A stretch of 50,924 bases of DNA from Methanobacteriota archaeon (GTDB lineage Archaea > Thermoplasmatota > Poseidoniia > Poseidoniales > Thalassarchaeaceae): contig WTHQ01000029.1 of assembly GCA_011523055.1 (NCBI GenBank), positions 21,028 through 71,951 of the forward strand, given 5' to 3'. Under the pieces are notes generated by a model, which saw only the letters and a list, made by a program, of their open reading frames with translations, was not told the DNA's origin and made no database searches. The position numbers were made by a program, and so were the translations under genes. How positions within the stretch are numbered: position 1 is the first letter of the stretch; every line of letters begins with the position of its first letter. Below, in pieces: positions 32,244-40,598 of this stretch.

Positions 32244-34799
32244 TTATCTTTTGATTTCATCGCGTATTATCCGCGATCTTGCAAGAAACAATCGGGCTGT
32301 TATCAGGGAATTGCCTCCGTTCAAGTCAGTATGCGCAATTTCAGGCCACTTGTGGAAGGGCTGAGCTAGCCAACCGACCAATGGGTGAGTTCGGCCAATT
32401 GGAGGGGGCAATCCCTCTTTCGCGCTTCTCAGTGACATCACAAGATCATGAATGTTTGAGATGCTGGCCTCATCGATTATCTCAATTCCTGGCCCACTCC
32501 CAATCGCCTCCTCAAGACTTACCAGAAGGTCATCGGAAACTCCGGGATGGCTTACATCATTGGCTCCCGGAAACTGATGCAATTCCCCTACTGGCCTAAG
32601 GACTAGTGCTGCCCATGGGATGCTGCACAAATCCGCATTGTTCCACCATTGATCCATTTTCAAGAGGTTCAGCAATATGTGTCCTGAAAACGGTGCAAAC
32701 CATTCCATAGGCAGCTGTCTGACGATTTTGTTGCAGAGTGACGGTGTTAGCCTTCCACTGCCCTCGATCACTCTGACAAATCTCGACCACGTGTTGAGAT
32801 CTGATTTTGGCTTGTCACCTGCTGCCATGTGAACTCTGTTCAACAATGATTCCCTCTCTGATTCGCCCACAATCTTGCAGGCTCCAGAAAGGGAGTCGAC
32901 TGAACTGTCTGGGATGTTTGCTAGCCATGTTGGGATGGCCCAGGACCTGAGGTCTTCTATCAAATCTGGAGACACTTCGGCCGCAGACGCAAGGAGGCGG
33001 CTGGCGATCCACGCGGACCCTTTCGAAGCGGAATCGGGGGCGGTGAGTGGTCGGACCTCGTACTGGAAGCTTGGGTTCTCTTTTATCCTAGCCAAGAATT
33101 TGTCCGAGAAAATCTGGATTTTTTCTTGTTCTGAGGTCTCTATGTATTCATACAACTCCCTCTCGGGCACGTCCTCGAATCTTACAAGCTCCATCCACTT
33201 ATTATCCACCCTTCCTCGAATTCGCTTCCATCTGTCCCATCTCATGTTTTTTGGTGTAGCGATGAGGGCCGCCTCGGGGTGATCTGATTCGACAATATTG
33301 GCCCAGTGGGCATCCTGCTCATTCTTTTCTCTGAGTGCAAGTAAAATGTAATGATCTTCTAATTCACGCTTAGATAGACTGACGGGTATCGGGGATAAGG
33401 GGATTTTTTCGACAGTAATTGAATCGACCATTGATACGCTCAACTTGGTTTCATCGATCCTGACTGGAGCCTCGTTCCCGTTCTGGTCCGTATACCTGGT
33501 CCACGGCAAGGGTTTCATCGGATCCGAGCAAAGTTTCGCGACCCCAGGCGAAGAGTACGAGTTGTTTGTGAGGATGATACGCTTGTCGTTGTTCCGAAGC
33601 ATTTGTTTGAACAAGTATTCCGGTATGTCATCACCGATCTCTATCGCGACTGGAACATCATCGTTGGATTCAAGTGCCCACTTGATCAACGACTTCCTAG
33701 CTCGGATTCCTAGATCCTTGGTGCTTATTGTCTCAGGCCTAGCTTCCTTTTCCTCAAATTGTGAGTTTCCCCAATCTGCCCTAAATCTTCTCAATGTCTC
33801 TTCGGGAACTCTCGACCTTTTTCTGAGGAGGATCCTGTCCTTCAACGCTTGGGACCGCCTCCTTAATTCGGATGGCTTGGTTCTCGGGTGAGCTAATTTT
33901 ATCCAATGATCCAGAGCTTCTTCAGGTATACTAGATGTGTTTTTCATGCTATCGTGTATGCTAGAAATCAGGAGGTAGTCCTCTGGAATTGTTCTTGCAA
34001 TCAACAATTGTCCCATGCGGCCCTCGATATCAATTATCAACAGGTCTGGTGCGTACACCGGAGCTGCATCTCTGTGGATTTTTCCTATTCTTAGATTGAA
34101 TCCAGGTTGAGGATTGAAAGGGTGGTAGGCTAGTTCAAATCTAGGCTTGAACCAAGTCCCAGGTGGTATGGATATTGGCCTATTCTCACCTATGATTTTA
34201 GCTTCAAAAACATAGACAGGGCGGTCGCCCTCCGAGAATGATTCAATAGAATTTGGGTTGAAGTGGAAATCGGGATTTTCTACGAGGGTTCCCTCGTGTG
34301 GATTTATCCAAGTGCCTCCCAGTGTGTTTACCTCGGCGAGTATCCACTGGACCCCTTGGTTTCCATTGGAGTCCGTGTTCATGTGTGGCCTGTCCGGAAT
34401 TGCGACTGTGGGCTCTTCGTACAATACAGTTGAAGCTAGCAGAAGTCGGCCACCATCCTTGGATAACAAACAAATTTCATTTTTTGACGGCGGCAGAGGT
34501 GTGCAGGACAGGGATCTATGAATTACGTCTTCCAAGATCGTTTGCCGGCCCTGGAGAGTGAGATAAATGGACGCGCCCCTTGTTCCCGCTACGGAATTAC
34601 TGGCAACGAGTTTTTCTCTTCTGAGTCTCTTTAGTTCTGCCGAGACATGCGGCATTCTTAACTCAGAGTGACGGGATATTTCTGCTACCGTCATATCCGT
34701 CAAAGATAACGATGAAAGTACCCTTCTTCGGTGTAAGCCCCTTATTCTTCGGGGGTTGATTGTTGGGATCTCCGCTTGTGATTTTTTCAACAATGACAC
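32244..34799 (-). CDS. large protein with N-terminal winged helix, unknown function
   Basis: An 851-aa protein starting at GTG 34799 (MSLLKKSQ). Residues about 22-85 form an ArsR/MarR-like winged helix (VLSSLSLTDMTVAEISRH, LRMPHVSAELKRLRREKLV, then TRGASIYLTLQGRQ). The remaining 760 residues have no motif that I recognise: a mixed alpha/beta middle with LLIIDIEGRMGQLLIARTIP and VPVAIEIGDDIPEYLFKQML, then a helix-rich Trp-containing C-terminus (WFAPFSGHILLNLLKMDQWW). No TM segment or nuclease motif is seen. Sequence is AT-richer than the left half of the window. It faces a small winged-helix gene across a repeat-rich control region. It may be a DNA-bound sensor or regulator. Confidence 0.7.
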   Translation of the reverse strand: MSLLKKSQAEIPTINPRRIRGLHRRRVLSSLSLTDMTVAEISRHSELRMPHVSAELKRLRREKLVASNSVAGTRGASIYLTLQGRQTILEDVIHRSLSCTPLPPSKNEICLLSKDGGRLLLASTVLYEEPTVAIPDRPHMNTDSNGNQGVQWILAEVNTLGGTWINPHEGTLVENPDFHFNPNSIESFSEGDRPVYVFEAKIIGENRPISIPPGTWFKPRFELAYHPFNPQPGFNLRIGKIHRDAAPVYAPDLLIIDIEGRMGQLLIARTIPEDYLLISSIHDSMKNTSSIPEEALDHWIKLAHPRTKPSELRRRSQALKDRILLRKRSRVPEETLRRFRADWGNSQFEEKEARPETISTKDLGIRARKSLIKWALESNDDVPVAIEIGDDIPEYLFKQMLRNNDKRIILTNNSYSSPGVAKLCSDPMKPLPWTRYTDQNGNEAPVRIDETKLSVSMVDSITVEKIPLSPIPVSLSKRELEDHYILLALREKNEQDAHWANIVESDHPEAALIATPKNMRWDRWKRIRGRVDNKWMELVRFEDVPERELYEYIETSEQEKIQIFSDKFLARIKENPSFQYEVRPLTAPDSASKGSAWIASRLLASAAEVSPDLIEDLRSWAIPTWLANIPDSSVDSLSGACKIVGESERESLLNRVHMAAGDKPKSDLNTWSRFVRVIEGSGRLTPSLCNKIVRQLPMEWFAPFSGHILLNLLKMDQWWNNADLCSIPWAALVLRPVGELHQFPGANDVSHPGVSDDLLVSLEEAIGSGPGIEIIDEASISNIHDLVMSLRSAKEGLPPPIGRTHPLVGWLAQPFHKWPEIAHTDLNGGNSLITARLFLARSRIIRDEIKR

Positions 34800-35100
34800 C
34801 CACTGTTAATTTTTACATTCATCTCGGATGATTTATTGTATAAAAAATTTATTTTTGTTATATTTGGTTACATATTTCCACTCGAATTGTTCTTTTATAA
34901 GGCTATGATTGACGGACCTCATCTCAAATGATTGACAAATCTGCAACTTGATGTAACCAAAAAGCGAACTTAATCGAGAAGCGTTATATTTGGGTCAATG
35001 TTCCTGAGACTCAACGCCGATGAGGGCGGGGCTTGATAGTTACTTTCTGAGTACATATCAGCGCAATTCTCGATGGCGTTGTACGTGGAGGTGTGAAGAC
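34800..35100. promoter_or_regulatory. AT-rich divergent control region with repeats
   Basis: No gene fits this 301-bp gap. It holds an exact 11-bp inverted repeat TTTGGTTACAT (34863-34873) / ATGTAACCAAA (34951-34961), a direct repeat GTTATATTTGG (34857-34867 and 34983-34993), a 9-bp direct repeat ATGATTGAC (34905-34913 and 34928-34936) and TATA-like tracts (TTTTATAAGG near 34893, and TGTATAAAAAA near 34838 usable by the minus-strand gene). This looks like a regulated bidirectional promoter; an origin-like element is a second option. Confidence 0.55.
35087..35093 (+). promoter_or_regulatory. strong ribosome-binding site deciding the small wHTH start
   Basis: GGAGGTG ends 7 bases before the ATG at 35101 and supports that start over the open frame extending back to 35020. 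Confidence 0.6.
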
Positions 35101-35361
35101 ATGAGGACAACAAGACTCAGAGAAAAAATAAAGAAATTCCTTAATGAAAGAGGACAGGCAAATACAACTGAGATTTTAGAGCATGTAAATTCCACAATGC
35201 GTCACGGCACGACCCCCCAACAACTTGGGAACGTCCTCTCCAAAGACAAGGATATTCGAAAGATTGCAACTACCAAGCGAGGAGGCGCGCTCTCCGGTAG
35301 ATACGAAATTTGTGTATGGACCCTCAAAGAGGACGAGTCATCCCAAAGCTTCGAAGCTTGA
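35101..35361 (+). CDS. small winged-helix-like DNA-binding protein
   Basis: An 86-aa protein starting MRTTRLREKIKKFL after a clear GGAGGTG. The layout helix (REKIKKFLNERG), helix (TTEILEHVNSTM), recognition-type helix (TPQQLGNVLSKD) and a basic hairpin (TTKRGGALSGRYEICVWTL) is that of a winged helix. I do not know a named family. Base composition is AT-rich at the 5' end. It is divergent from the 851-aa protein, so it may regulate that gene or itself. Its stop is 10 nt before the end of the convergent aldolase gene. Confidence 0.6.
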   Translation: MRTTRLREKIKKFLNERGQANTTEILEHVNSTMRHGTTPQQLGNVLSKDKDIRKIATTKRGGALSGRYEICVWTLKEDESSQSFEA

Positions 35362-35371
35362 TCATGGACGG

Positions 35372-36379
35372 CTATTCTTCGAGGCCTGCTTCCCAATTTC
35401 CTGTTGATGCCAAGCCGTTCATCTTACTTCTGTGGAGCAATTTAGATTGTGCTGAATCAATTTGGGAGCTCGCCCAGAGAGATAGCGCGTCAGCCAACAG
35501 AGCCCTTCCGTATGAAAAGGTGACCGGCCAGGGATGATTGTTCGAAATCTGATTGATCATGTTTAGGTGGTTTGTGGCATCAAAATCGGATTGGCCCCCT
35601 GACAGGAACGCTATCCCAGCAACTTCACCAGGCACGTTCTCAATGAGGACCTGTGAGGTTGTGTTTGCTACTTCTTTCGCTGAAGCGCTCTGAGTGGCTG
35701 ATCCTGGTAGGACCATGTTAGGCTTCAGGATAGTCCCTGATAGCTTCACGCCTTGGGTTTTACATTCGGAATACACTGCTCTCAAAACTGTCGTCGTGAC
35801 TCTGGCACAATCATCAATTGAGTGATTTCCGGCCATCAGGACCTCTGGCTCGATTATGGGAACTAAGCCTTGTTCTTGGCAGATTGAAGCATATCTTGCG
35901 AGAGCATGTGAGTTGGCCGATATTGATGCCTCACTTGGTAGGTTCTTCGATATGGTAATCACGGCCCTCCACTTTGCGAATCTGGCCCCCATATTGTAGT
36001 ACTCTTCGCACCTTTCCCTCAGCCCGTCCAATCCCTCGGTCACAGTCTCTCCACTGTGCCCTGCCAATGGCTTCGCTCCAGTGTCCACTTTGATTCCCGG
36101 AATGATTCCTCGCTCAATCAGATAATTTGGTATTGGTGTGCCGTCATCCATTCTCTGCCTTATGGTCTCATCAAAGAGTATTACCCCGGATACATTTTCT
36201 TCCAGCCCGAGGGTTGAAAACATCGAAGTTCGGTAAAGCCTCCTGTTTTCTTCGTTGGCTTTGACTCCGACTGCCTCAAGCCTCCTAGACATGGTCCCAT
36301 TGCTCTCATCGGCAGCTAGTATTCCCTTACCACGTTGGACCAAGGATTTGGCTGTTTTCTCGAGTTCGGAGGAGGTCAT
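35372..36379 (-). CDS. fba: class I fructose-bisphosphate aldolase (eukaryotic/bacterial type)
   Basis: A 335-aa aldolase starting at MTSSELEKTAKSL. GKGILAADESNGTM is the N-terminal signature, FAKWRAVITI supplies an active-site Lys, and GTILKPNMVLPG carries the Schiff-base Lys; GIAFLSGGQS is the phosphate-binding loop. This is the aldolase A type of animals, plants and some bacteria rather than the archaeal DhnA type. It cleaves or makes fructose 1,6-bisphosphate. The next gene on this strand upstream is the GlpX phosphatase, so the pair would run gluconeogenesis from triose phosphates to fructose 6-phosphate. A short 12-codon leader before the chosen ATG is unlikely to be translated. Confidence 0.93.
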   Translation of the reverse strand: MTSSELEKTAKSLVQRGKGILAADESNGTMSRRLEAVGVKANEENRRLYRTSMFSTLGLEENVSGVILFDETIRQRMDDGTPIPNYLIERGIIPGIKVDTGAKPLAGHSGETVTEGLDGLRERCEEYYNMGARFAKWRAVITISKNLPSEASISANSHALARYASICQEQGLVPIIEPEVLMAGNHSIDDCARVTTTVLRAVYSECKTQGVKLSGTILKPNMVLPGSATQSASAKEVANTTSQVLIENVPGEVAGIAFLSGGQSDFDATNHLNMINQISNNHPWPVTFSYGRALLADALSLWASSQIDSAQSKLLHRSKMNGLASTGNWEAGLEE

Positions 36380-36426
36380 GTAGAGATTCCTAACAGGAAA
36401 GAAGTATGAATGCATCGAATGATTGG

Positions 36427-37380
36427 CTATCCAATGAAACTGATGCTCTGGACTCTACGGGAGGCGGTACTAACATCGATCACCTCTGAGTATACAACCA
36501 CAGACCCATCAGGATTCTTTGTTGGGCCAGGTACCCTTCCGGCGCATACGCCAGACCCTATGTACACCGAGTCTTTGGATGAGCATAGTTCATCTCTGCC
36601 CCATACATGGTGGAGCTTGTCGCCAACCATCTCGGTTGCCCTTCTTTCATGTTCGGGGTTAGTTGTTACCAGCTGCCCCTCAAAAAAAGCGTCCAAGCCG
36701 CGAAGGGCAGTTGCTGTAATGACTCCCTCGGGTGCAGCGCCAATGCCCATCAACAAGTCAGTTGATAGGTCTGGGTCCGCTGAATCCAACGCCGCAGCTA
36801 TGTCCCCATCCCCAATTAGTGAAACATTGGCGCCCTTGGCTTGGATTCTTGAGATAAGATCAGTATGCCTTGGCCTATCCATGACGACGACCTCTAGGTC
36901 TTGGATAGGTTTGTTCAGTGCGTCTCCAGCCGCTTCTAGGTTGTACTCAACGGTTCCCTCGAGGCTGACTTCTCCGATTAGCGGTTTGCTACCTGCCAAC
37001 TTGTCCATGTAGCAGTCAGGAGCGTGAAGTAGAGCCCCCCTAGGTGCGGCGGCCAACACTGCCATGGCATTTGGCCTGTCATATGCAACGTGATTCGTAC
37101 ATTCCAAGGGATCTACGGCTATGTCTATCTCCTCTGCGTTAGGGTCGTTCCTAAGCGAGCCCAACATCTCCCCGATCCAAAGCATTGGGGCATCATCCCG
37201 CTCTCCTTCCCCTATTGCTACCCTTCCATTGAATGGGATAGAATCGAATACGGATCTCATGGACTCTACCGCTGCTCCGTCTGCTGCCTTTCCATCTCCC
37301 TTTCCTATCCAATCGAATGCCGCTAGGGCAGCAGAACTCGTTGCCCGAATGAAATCATCGGTTAGATCACGCACTGCCAT
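36427..37380 (-). CDS. glpX: class II fructose-1,6-bisphosphatase GlpX
   Basis: A 317-aa FBPase class II starting at MAVRDLTDDFIRATSSAALA. GEGERDDAPMLWIGE carries the metal-binding acidic residues and VDPLECTNHVAYDRPNAMAVLAAA matches the DPLEGT motif with Cys in place of Gly, an uncommon change. DRPRHTDLISRI and LMGIGAAPEGVI follow in order. It dephosphorylates fructose 1,6-bisphosphate. Many archaea use the bifunctional FBP aldolase/phosphatase instead, so this two-enzyme route is different. It is 47 nt upstream of the aldolase gene; the moaC gene precedes it by 26 nt. Confidence 0.93.
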   Translation of the reverse strand: MAVRDLTDDFIRATSSAALAAFDWIGKGDGKAADGAAVESMRSVFDSIPFNGRVAIGEGERDDAPMLWIGEMLGSLRNDPNAEEIDIAVDPLECTNHVAYDRPNAMAVLAAAPRGALLHAPDCYMDKLAGSKPLIGEVSLEGTVEYNLEAAGDALNKPIQDLEVVVMDRPRHTDLISRIQAKGANVSLIGDGDIAAALDSADPDLSTDLLMGIGAAPEGVITATALRGLDAFFEGQLVTTNPEHERRATEMVGDKLHHVWGRDELCSSKDSVYIGSGVCAGRVPGPTKNPDGSVVVYSEVIDVSTASRRVQSISFIG

Positions 37381-37406
37381 GTACCGTTCGAAACGCGCGA
37401 AGGAAA

Positions 37407-37847
37407 TCAAATCTCTGTAGGGATCTTCATTTTTGAGATGACGGATACATCACAAATGCTTGTATCGGGGTATTGCCCGTTCGAATCTTTGAGAATTGGT
37501 TTCAACATATCCCATGCGCAAAGCAGCGCTGTTGAGACACCGCTCAGGGCCTCCATCTCAACGCCTGTCTTTGAGGTTGTTGAGACGGTTACGGTACACT
37601 TGAGACCCCTTTCCACTTCCTGCCATTCTACCTCACAGCTCTCAATGGGTATCGGATGGCAATGGGGCAGGCTCATAGGAGTCTGTTTCACAGCCAATAT
37701 CGCGGCAATTGTAGCAGAGTTCCTTAGGTCTCCCTTTTTTGTTTCGCCCTGATGTGCCATGCTTACTACAGCTGGTGGGACGGATAATACCCCGGACGCG
37801 GAGGCTCGACGAATGATGGATGGTTTTTCAGTGATGTCGACTATCAT
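37407..37847 (-). CDS. moaC: cyclic pyranopterin monophosphate synthase MoaC
   Basis: A 146-aa MoaC, starting at MIVDITEKPSIIRRASASG with GAGGA ten bases upstream (an ATG 15 nt earlier also exists). GDLRNSATIAAILAVKQTPMSL leads to the PHCHPIPI motif, and TGVEMEALSGVSTALLCAWDMLK carries the conserved Glu-Met-Glu-Ala region; KDSNGQYPDTSI is the final loop. It converts the MoaA product into cyclic pyranopterin monophosphate. MoaE lies just upstream, so molybdenum cofactor genes are clustered here. Confidence 0.93.
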   Translation of the reverse strand: MIVDITEKPSIIRRASASGVLSVPPAVVSMAHQGETKKGDLRNSATIAAILAVKQTPMSLPHCHPIPIESCEVEWQEVERGLKCTVTVSTTSKTGVEMEALSGVSTALLCAWDMLKPILKDSNGQYPDTSICDVSVISKMKIPTEI

Positions 37848-37900
37848 CGGACTCTTCCTCATGATGGGCCATAAAGACGTAAGTACTTAGGCGAGAGGGT

Positions 37901-38320
37901 TCACCCTAAACCTTCGATCCAGAAGGAGCCAGATTTCGTGTTTTCCTTCTTCCATATAGGCGCTTGCCGCTTTAACTCATCTATGGTCCAACTGCAACCG
38001 GCAAAAGCCTCTGCCCGATGTGGAGAAGAGGCAAAGATGCAAACAATAACCTCACCAGGCAAAACTACACCAGTCCTGTGTGTTATGGAAATCGAGTGAA
38101 GGTTATTCTGCTCCAATGCTTGTCGTCCGATTTGCATCAATACCTCTGGAAGTTTCTCTTCCCACGCTTCAAATTCCAAACTCAATACCTCTTCACCTTC
38201 ATTTTCCGACCTCACGATCCCCAGAAAAGAAACGATTGCGCCGGCGCCATCCGTATCAAGTTTGGAGAGGAGTCCCCCTGTGTCGATTGGGGCATCACTG
38301 GCCGATACAGTCACTGACAT
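37901..38320 (-). CDS. moaE: molybdopterin synthase catalytic subunit MoaE
   Basis: A 139-aa MoaE starting at MSVTVSASDAP. GAGAIVSFLGIVRSENEGEEV, LEFEAWEE, ITHRTGVVLPGEVIVCIFASSPHRAEAF and KRQAPIWKKE are the family hallmarks, including the lysines that bind the pterin. It adds the dithiolene sulfurs with MoaD, which is not in the window. Earlier starts in the frame overlap the divergent flavoprotein gene and are rejected. Operon with moaC, 53 nt downstream. Confidence 0.93.
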   Translation of the reverse strand: MSVTVSASDAPIDTGGLLSKLDTDGAGAIVSFLGIVRSENEGEEVLSLEFEAWEEKLPEVLMQIGRQALEQNNLHSISITHRTGVVLPGEVIVCIFASSPHRAEAFAGCSWTIDELKRQAPIWKKENTKSGSFWIEGLG

Positions 38321-38379
38321 GCTCCTTCGGAATGGTTCAGAGGGATAGTGCTTATCTCCACATGGGATAGTGGGCCAAC

Positions 38380-39600
38380 GTGAGCGAGAGAGTGGACATA
38401 CTCGGAGCGGGCCTCTCAGGATTGTCCGCTGCCATCGTGTTGGCCTCATCGGGCAAGGACGTTCATGTTCATGAAGTAAGGCAAGACAGCGGAGCGCGAT
38501 TTGATGGGGACTTCCAAGGAATTGAGAATTGGACCTCAGAAAGGGACTTTTTCGATGAGATGAGAGAATGGGGCCTAGATCCGGAGTCTTTCAAATCAGA
38601 CCCATTCGGAATCGTTGATTTAGTTCATCCAGACGATGTTATTACACAACCAGTAACGGATGGAGTGGCTTTCAGAGTTGTCGAGAGGGGCACCGATGAC
38701 CATTGTATCGACCAGGGCTTCAAGAGGATGGCGATCGAGGCCGGTGTCAAGATTCACTACGGGGTCAAGGTAGATCCGTCCGACTGCGACATCATCGCCG
38801 CTGGCCCAAAAGAGTCCAGTGCGGTCGCGTTTGGTGAGATCTTCGAGACCAATCACCCAAATCACGTCACGTTCCAACTGAACGACAAGTTGGCCCCCGG
38901 GGCCTACAGCTACATGATCATCATCGATGGTATCGGGTTGATTTGCACTTGCCTGTGGAGGAAGCAACGGAAAAGTAGTCGGTTCCTAGACGAGACAATA
39001 GCTTGGTACGAGAGGCACTACGATCTGGATAGGAAACCAATAAAGAGGGTTGGAGGCAAAGGAGATTTCTCAATCCCCAACAAGTATGTCTCTGAGGGAC
39101 GATACTACGTTGGAGAGGCCGGTGGACTTCAAGATTTCATGTGGGGTTTCGGGATGCGATACGCAATCACAAGCGGGGTATTGGCTGGCAAATCTATCCT
39201 AGGAGAGTTAGATTACGAGCAAGAGGTCAGAAAAAGACTGTTGCCCCTGGTTAAGTCCAGCGCAACGAATCGATTTTTGATGAATAGGATGGGAGACAGG
39301 GGCTTCAAAGCCGTGGCAAAGTACTGGATGAGAGACCAACATCGGACAGGTGACGGATTGAGATTCATGAGGCTGATATACAAGCCCGGAATTCTAAGAA
39401 GGATGATGTGGCCATTTGTCCGACTTGGCATGCTTAGGAAGGGTACTACACCAGATGGTCGCTCCTACGTTAGAATGCCATTCAGAAGGGCTTTGAAGAG
39501 GGATGATTGGGAACCCAGCAGGGAAGCAGAATTGGTTGCCTTGGAGTGGAAAATGAAACAGAATGAGGGTGGAAGAACTTCTTTCCAGGCGGGAGACTGA
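38380..39600 (+). CDS. FAD-dependent oxidoreductase, geranylgeranyl reductase-like
   Basis: A 406-aa flavoprotein starting at GTG (MSERVDILGAGLSGLSAAI). The Rossmann motif GAGLSGLS is at residues 10-17, and a second FAD element (VGEAGGLQDFMWGFGMRYAITSGVLAGKSI) gives the GD-like motif typical of the geranylgeranyl reductase family. The Arg/Lys-rich C-terminus (GILRRMMWPFVRLGML) suggests membrane contact. Such enzymes reduce double bonds in archaeal isoprenoid chains or oxidise small substrates. It is divergent from moaE by 59 nt and precedes the CoA-thioester module by 66 nt. Substrate not determined. Confidence 0.8.
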   Translation: MSERVDILGAGLSGLSAAIVLASSGKDVHVHEVRQDSGARFDGDFQGIENWTSERDFFDEMREWGLDPESFKSDPFGIVDLVHPDDVITQPVTDGVAFRVVERGTDDHCIDQGFKRMAIEAGVKIHYGVKVDPSDCDIIAAGPKESSAVAFGEIFETNHPNHVTFQLNDKLAPGAYSYMIIIDGIGLICTCLWRKQRKSSRFLDETIAWYERHYDLDRKPIKRVGGKGDFSIPNKYVSEGRYYVGEAGGLQDFMWGFGMRYAITSGVLAGKSILGELDYEQEVRKRLLPLVKSSATNRFLMNRMGDRGFKAVAKYWMRDQHRTGDGLRFMRLIYKPGILRRMMWPFVRLGMLRKGTTPDGRSYVRMPFRRALKRDDWEPSREAELVALEWKMKQNEGGRTSFQAGD

Positions 39601-39666
39601 TTGCGCACATAGAAGGAATGCAGGTTTTATCGCTTGGTTGATATGGTTCTCTACTACCGGTGGGCC

Positions 39667-40527
39667 ATGACTGATTGGCCCGAGCTAGTACCAATGAAAA
39701 ACAAACTCGTCAACTATGGCGTCACGGAGAATGGAATTGCAATCATCGAATTGATTTCTGATTCAGAGGGCGCTCCGCTACAGGATGGCAAGACTCCTGT
39801 AAACACCTATACTCGTGAGATGTGGCACGACATAGACGATGCGATATTGAGCGCTAGATTCGACGACGATGTCAGCGTCATTCTAATCACTGGACATGGG
39901 GACAAATTCTTCTCTGCAGGAGCCAGCATCAAATACCTCAATAAATTGAGTCCCAGGTACAAATATTTCTTCTGCCTCCATGCCAACGAAACTCTGAGTC
40001 GACTGGAACAGACGCCGAAGTTGGTAATCGCTGCCCTCAACGGCCACACCGTCGGAGGAGGATTGGAGATCGCAATGGCTGCAGATATCAGAATTGCTAG
40101 GAAAGGAAACTTCCAAGTTGGCTTGCCTGAGGTCTCTCTAGGGGTGTTGGCAGGGACAGGTGGAACTGCAAGGCTTTCCCGCCTCGTCGGAAAGGCGAAA
40201 TCTATGGAAATCATGGTCACAGGGAGAAAATTCCAGTTTGAGGAGGCGAAGGACATGTCTCTAGTCCACGACATATACGACAGCATGAGTTTGGATGAGT
40301 TCCGGCAGGATGTCCTGGATTACGCTGGTCAGTTCTCACTACCTTTCGCAGCTGCAAAGGCCATAGGGAACATCAAGAGGAGTGTTCAAAGTGGGCTTGA
40401 AATCCCATTGGAGTACCACCTTGCCTTGGAGAGGGAACTACAATCCGACTTGTTTCAATCCGAGGATGCGAAAGCAGGAATAGCGGCGTATGTTGACAAG
40501 AAGACCCCGAAATTCAACGGAAATTAG
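39667..40527 (+). CDS. enoyl-CoA hydratase/isomerase family protein
   Basis: A 286-aa crotonase-fold protein starting at MTDWPELVPM. FSAGASIKYL gives the oxyanion loop; GHTVGGGLEIAMAADIRIA and GLPEVSLGVLAGTGGTARL contain both catalytic glutamates, so hydratase activity is expected. It is the first gene of a plus-strand run with the diiron oxygenase 71 nt later. A BoxC- or PaaF-like role, acting on an oxygenated CoA ester, is inferred from context. A TTTTATCG TATA-like element lies 39-46 bases upstream. Confidence 0.88.
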   Translation: MTDWPELVPMKNKLVNYGVTENGIAIIELISDSEGAPLQDGKTPVNTYTREMWHDIDDAILSARFDDDVSVILITGHGDKFFSAGASIKYLNKLSPRYKYFFCLHANETLSRLEQTPKLVIAALNGHTVGGGLEIAMAADIRIARKGNFQVGLPEVSLGVLAGTGGTARLSRLVGKAKSMEIMVTGRKFQFEEAKDMSLVHDIYDSMSLDEFRQDVLDYAGQFSLPFAAAKAIGNIKRSVQSGLEIPLEYHLALERELQSDLFQSEDAKAGIAAYVDKKTPKFNGN

Positions 40528-40598
40528 TCACCATTTGCAACTCGAGGTTCCGTGGACCAAGCCCGAACTTGAAATACGACCCAATAACTCACTCCACC

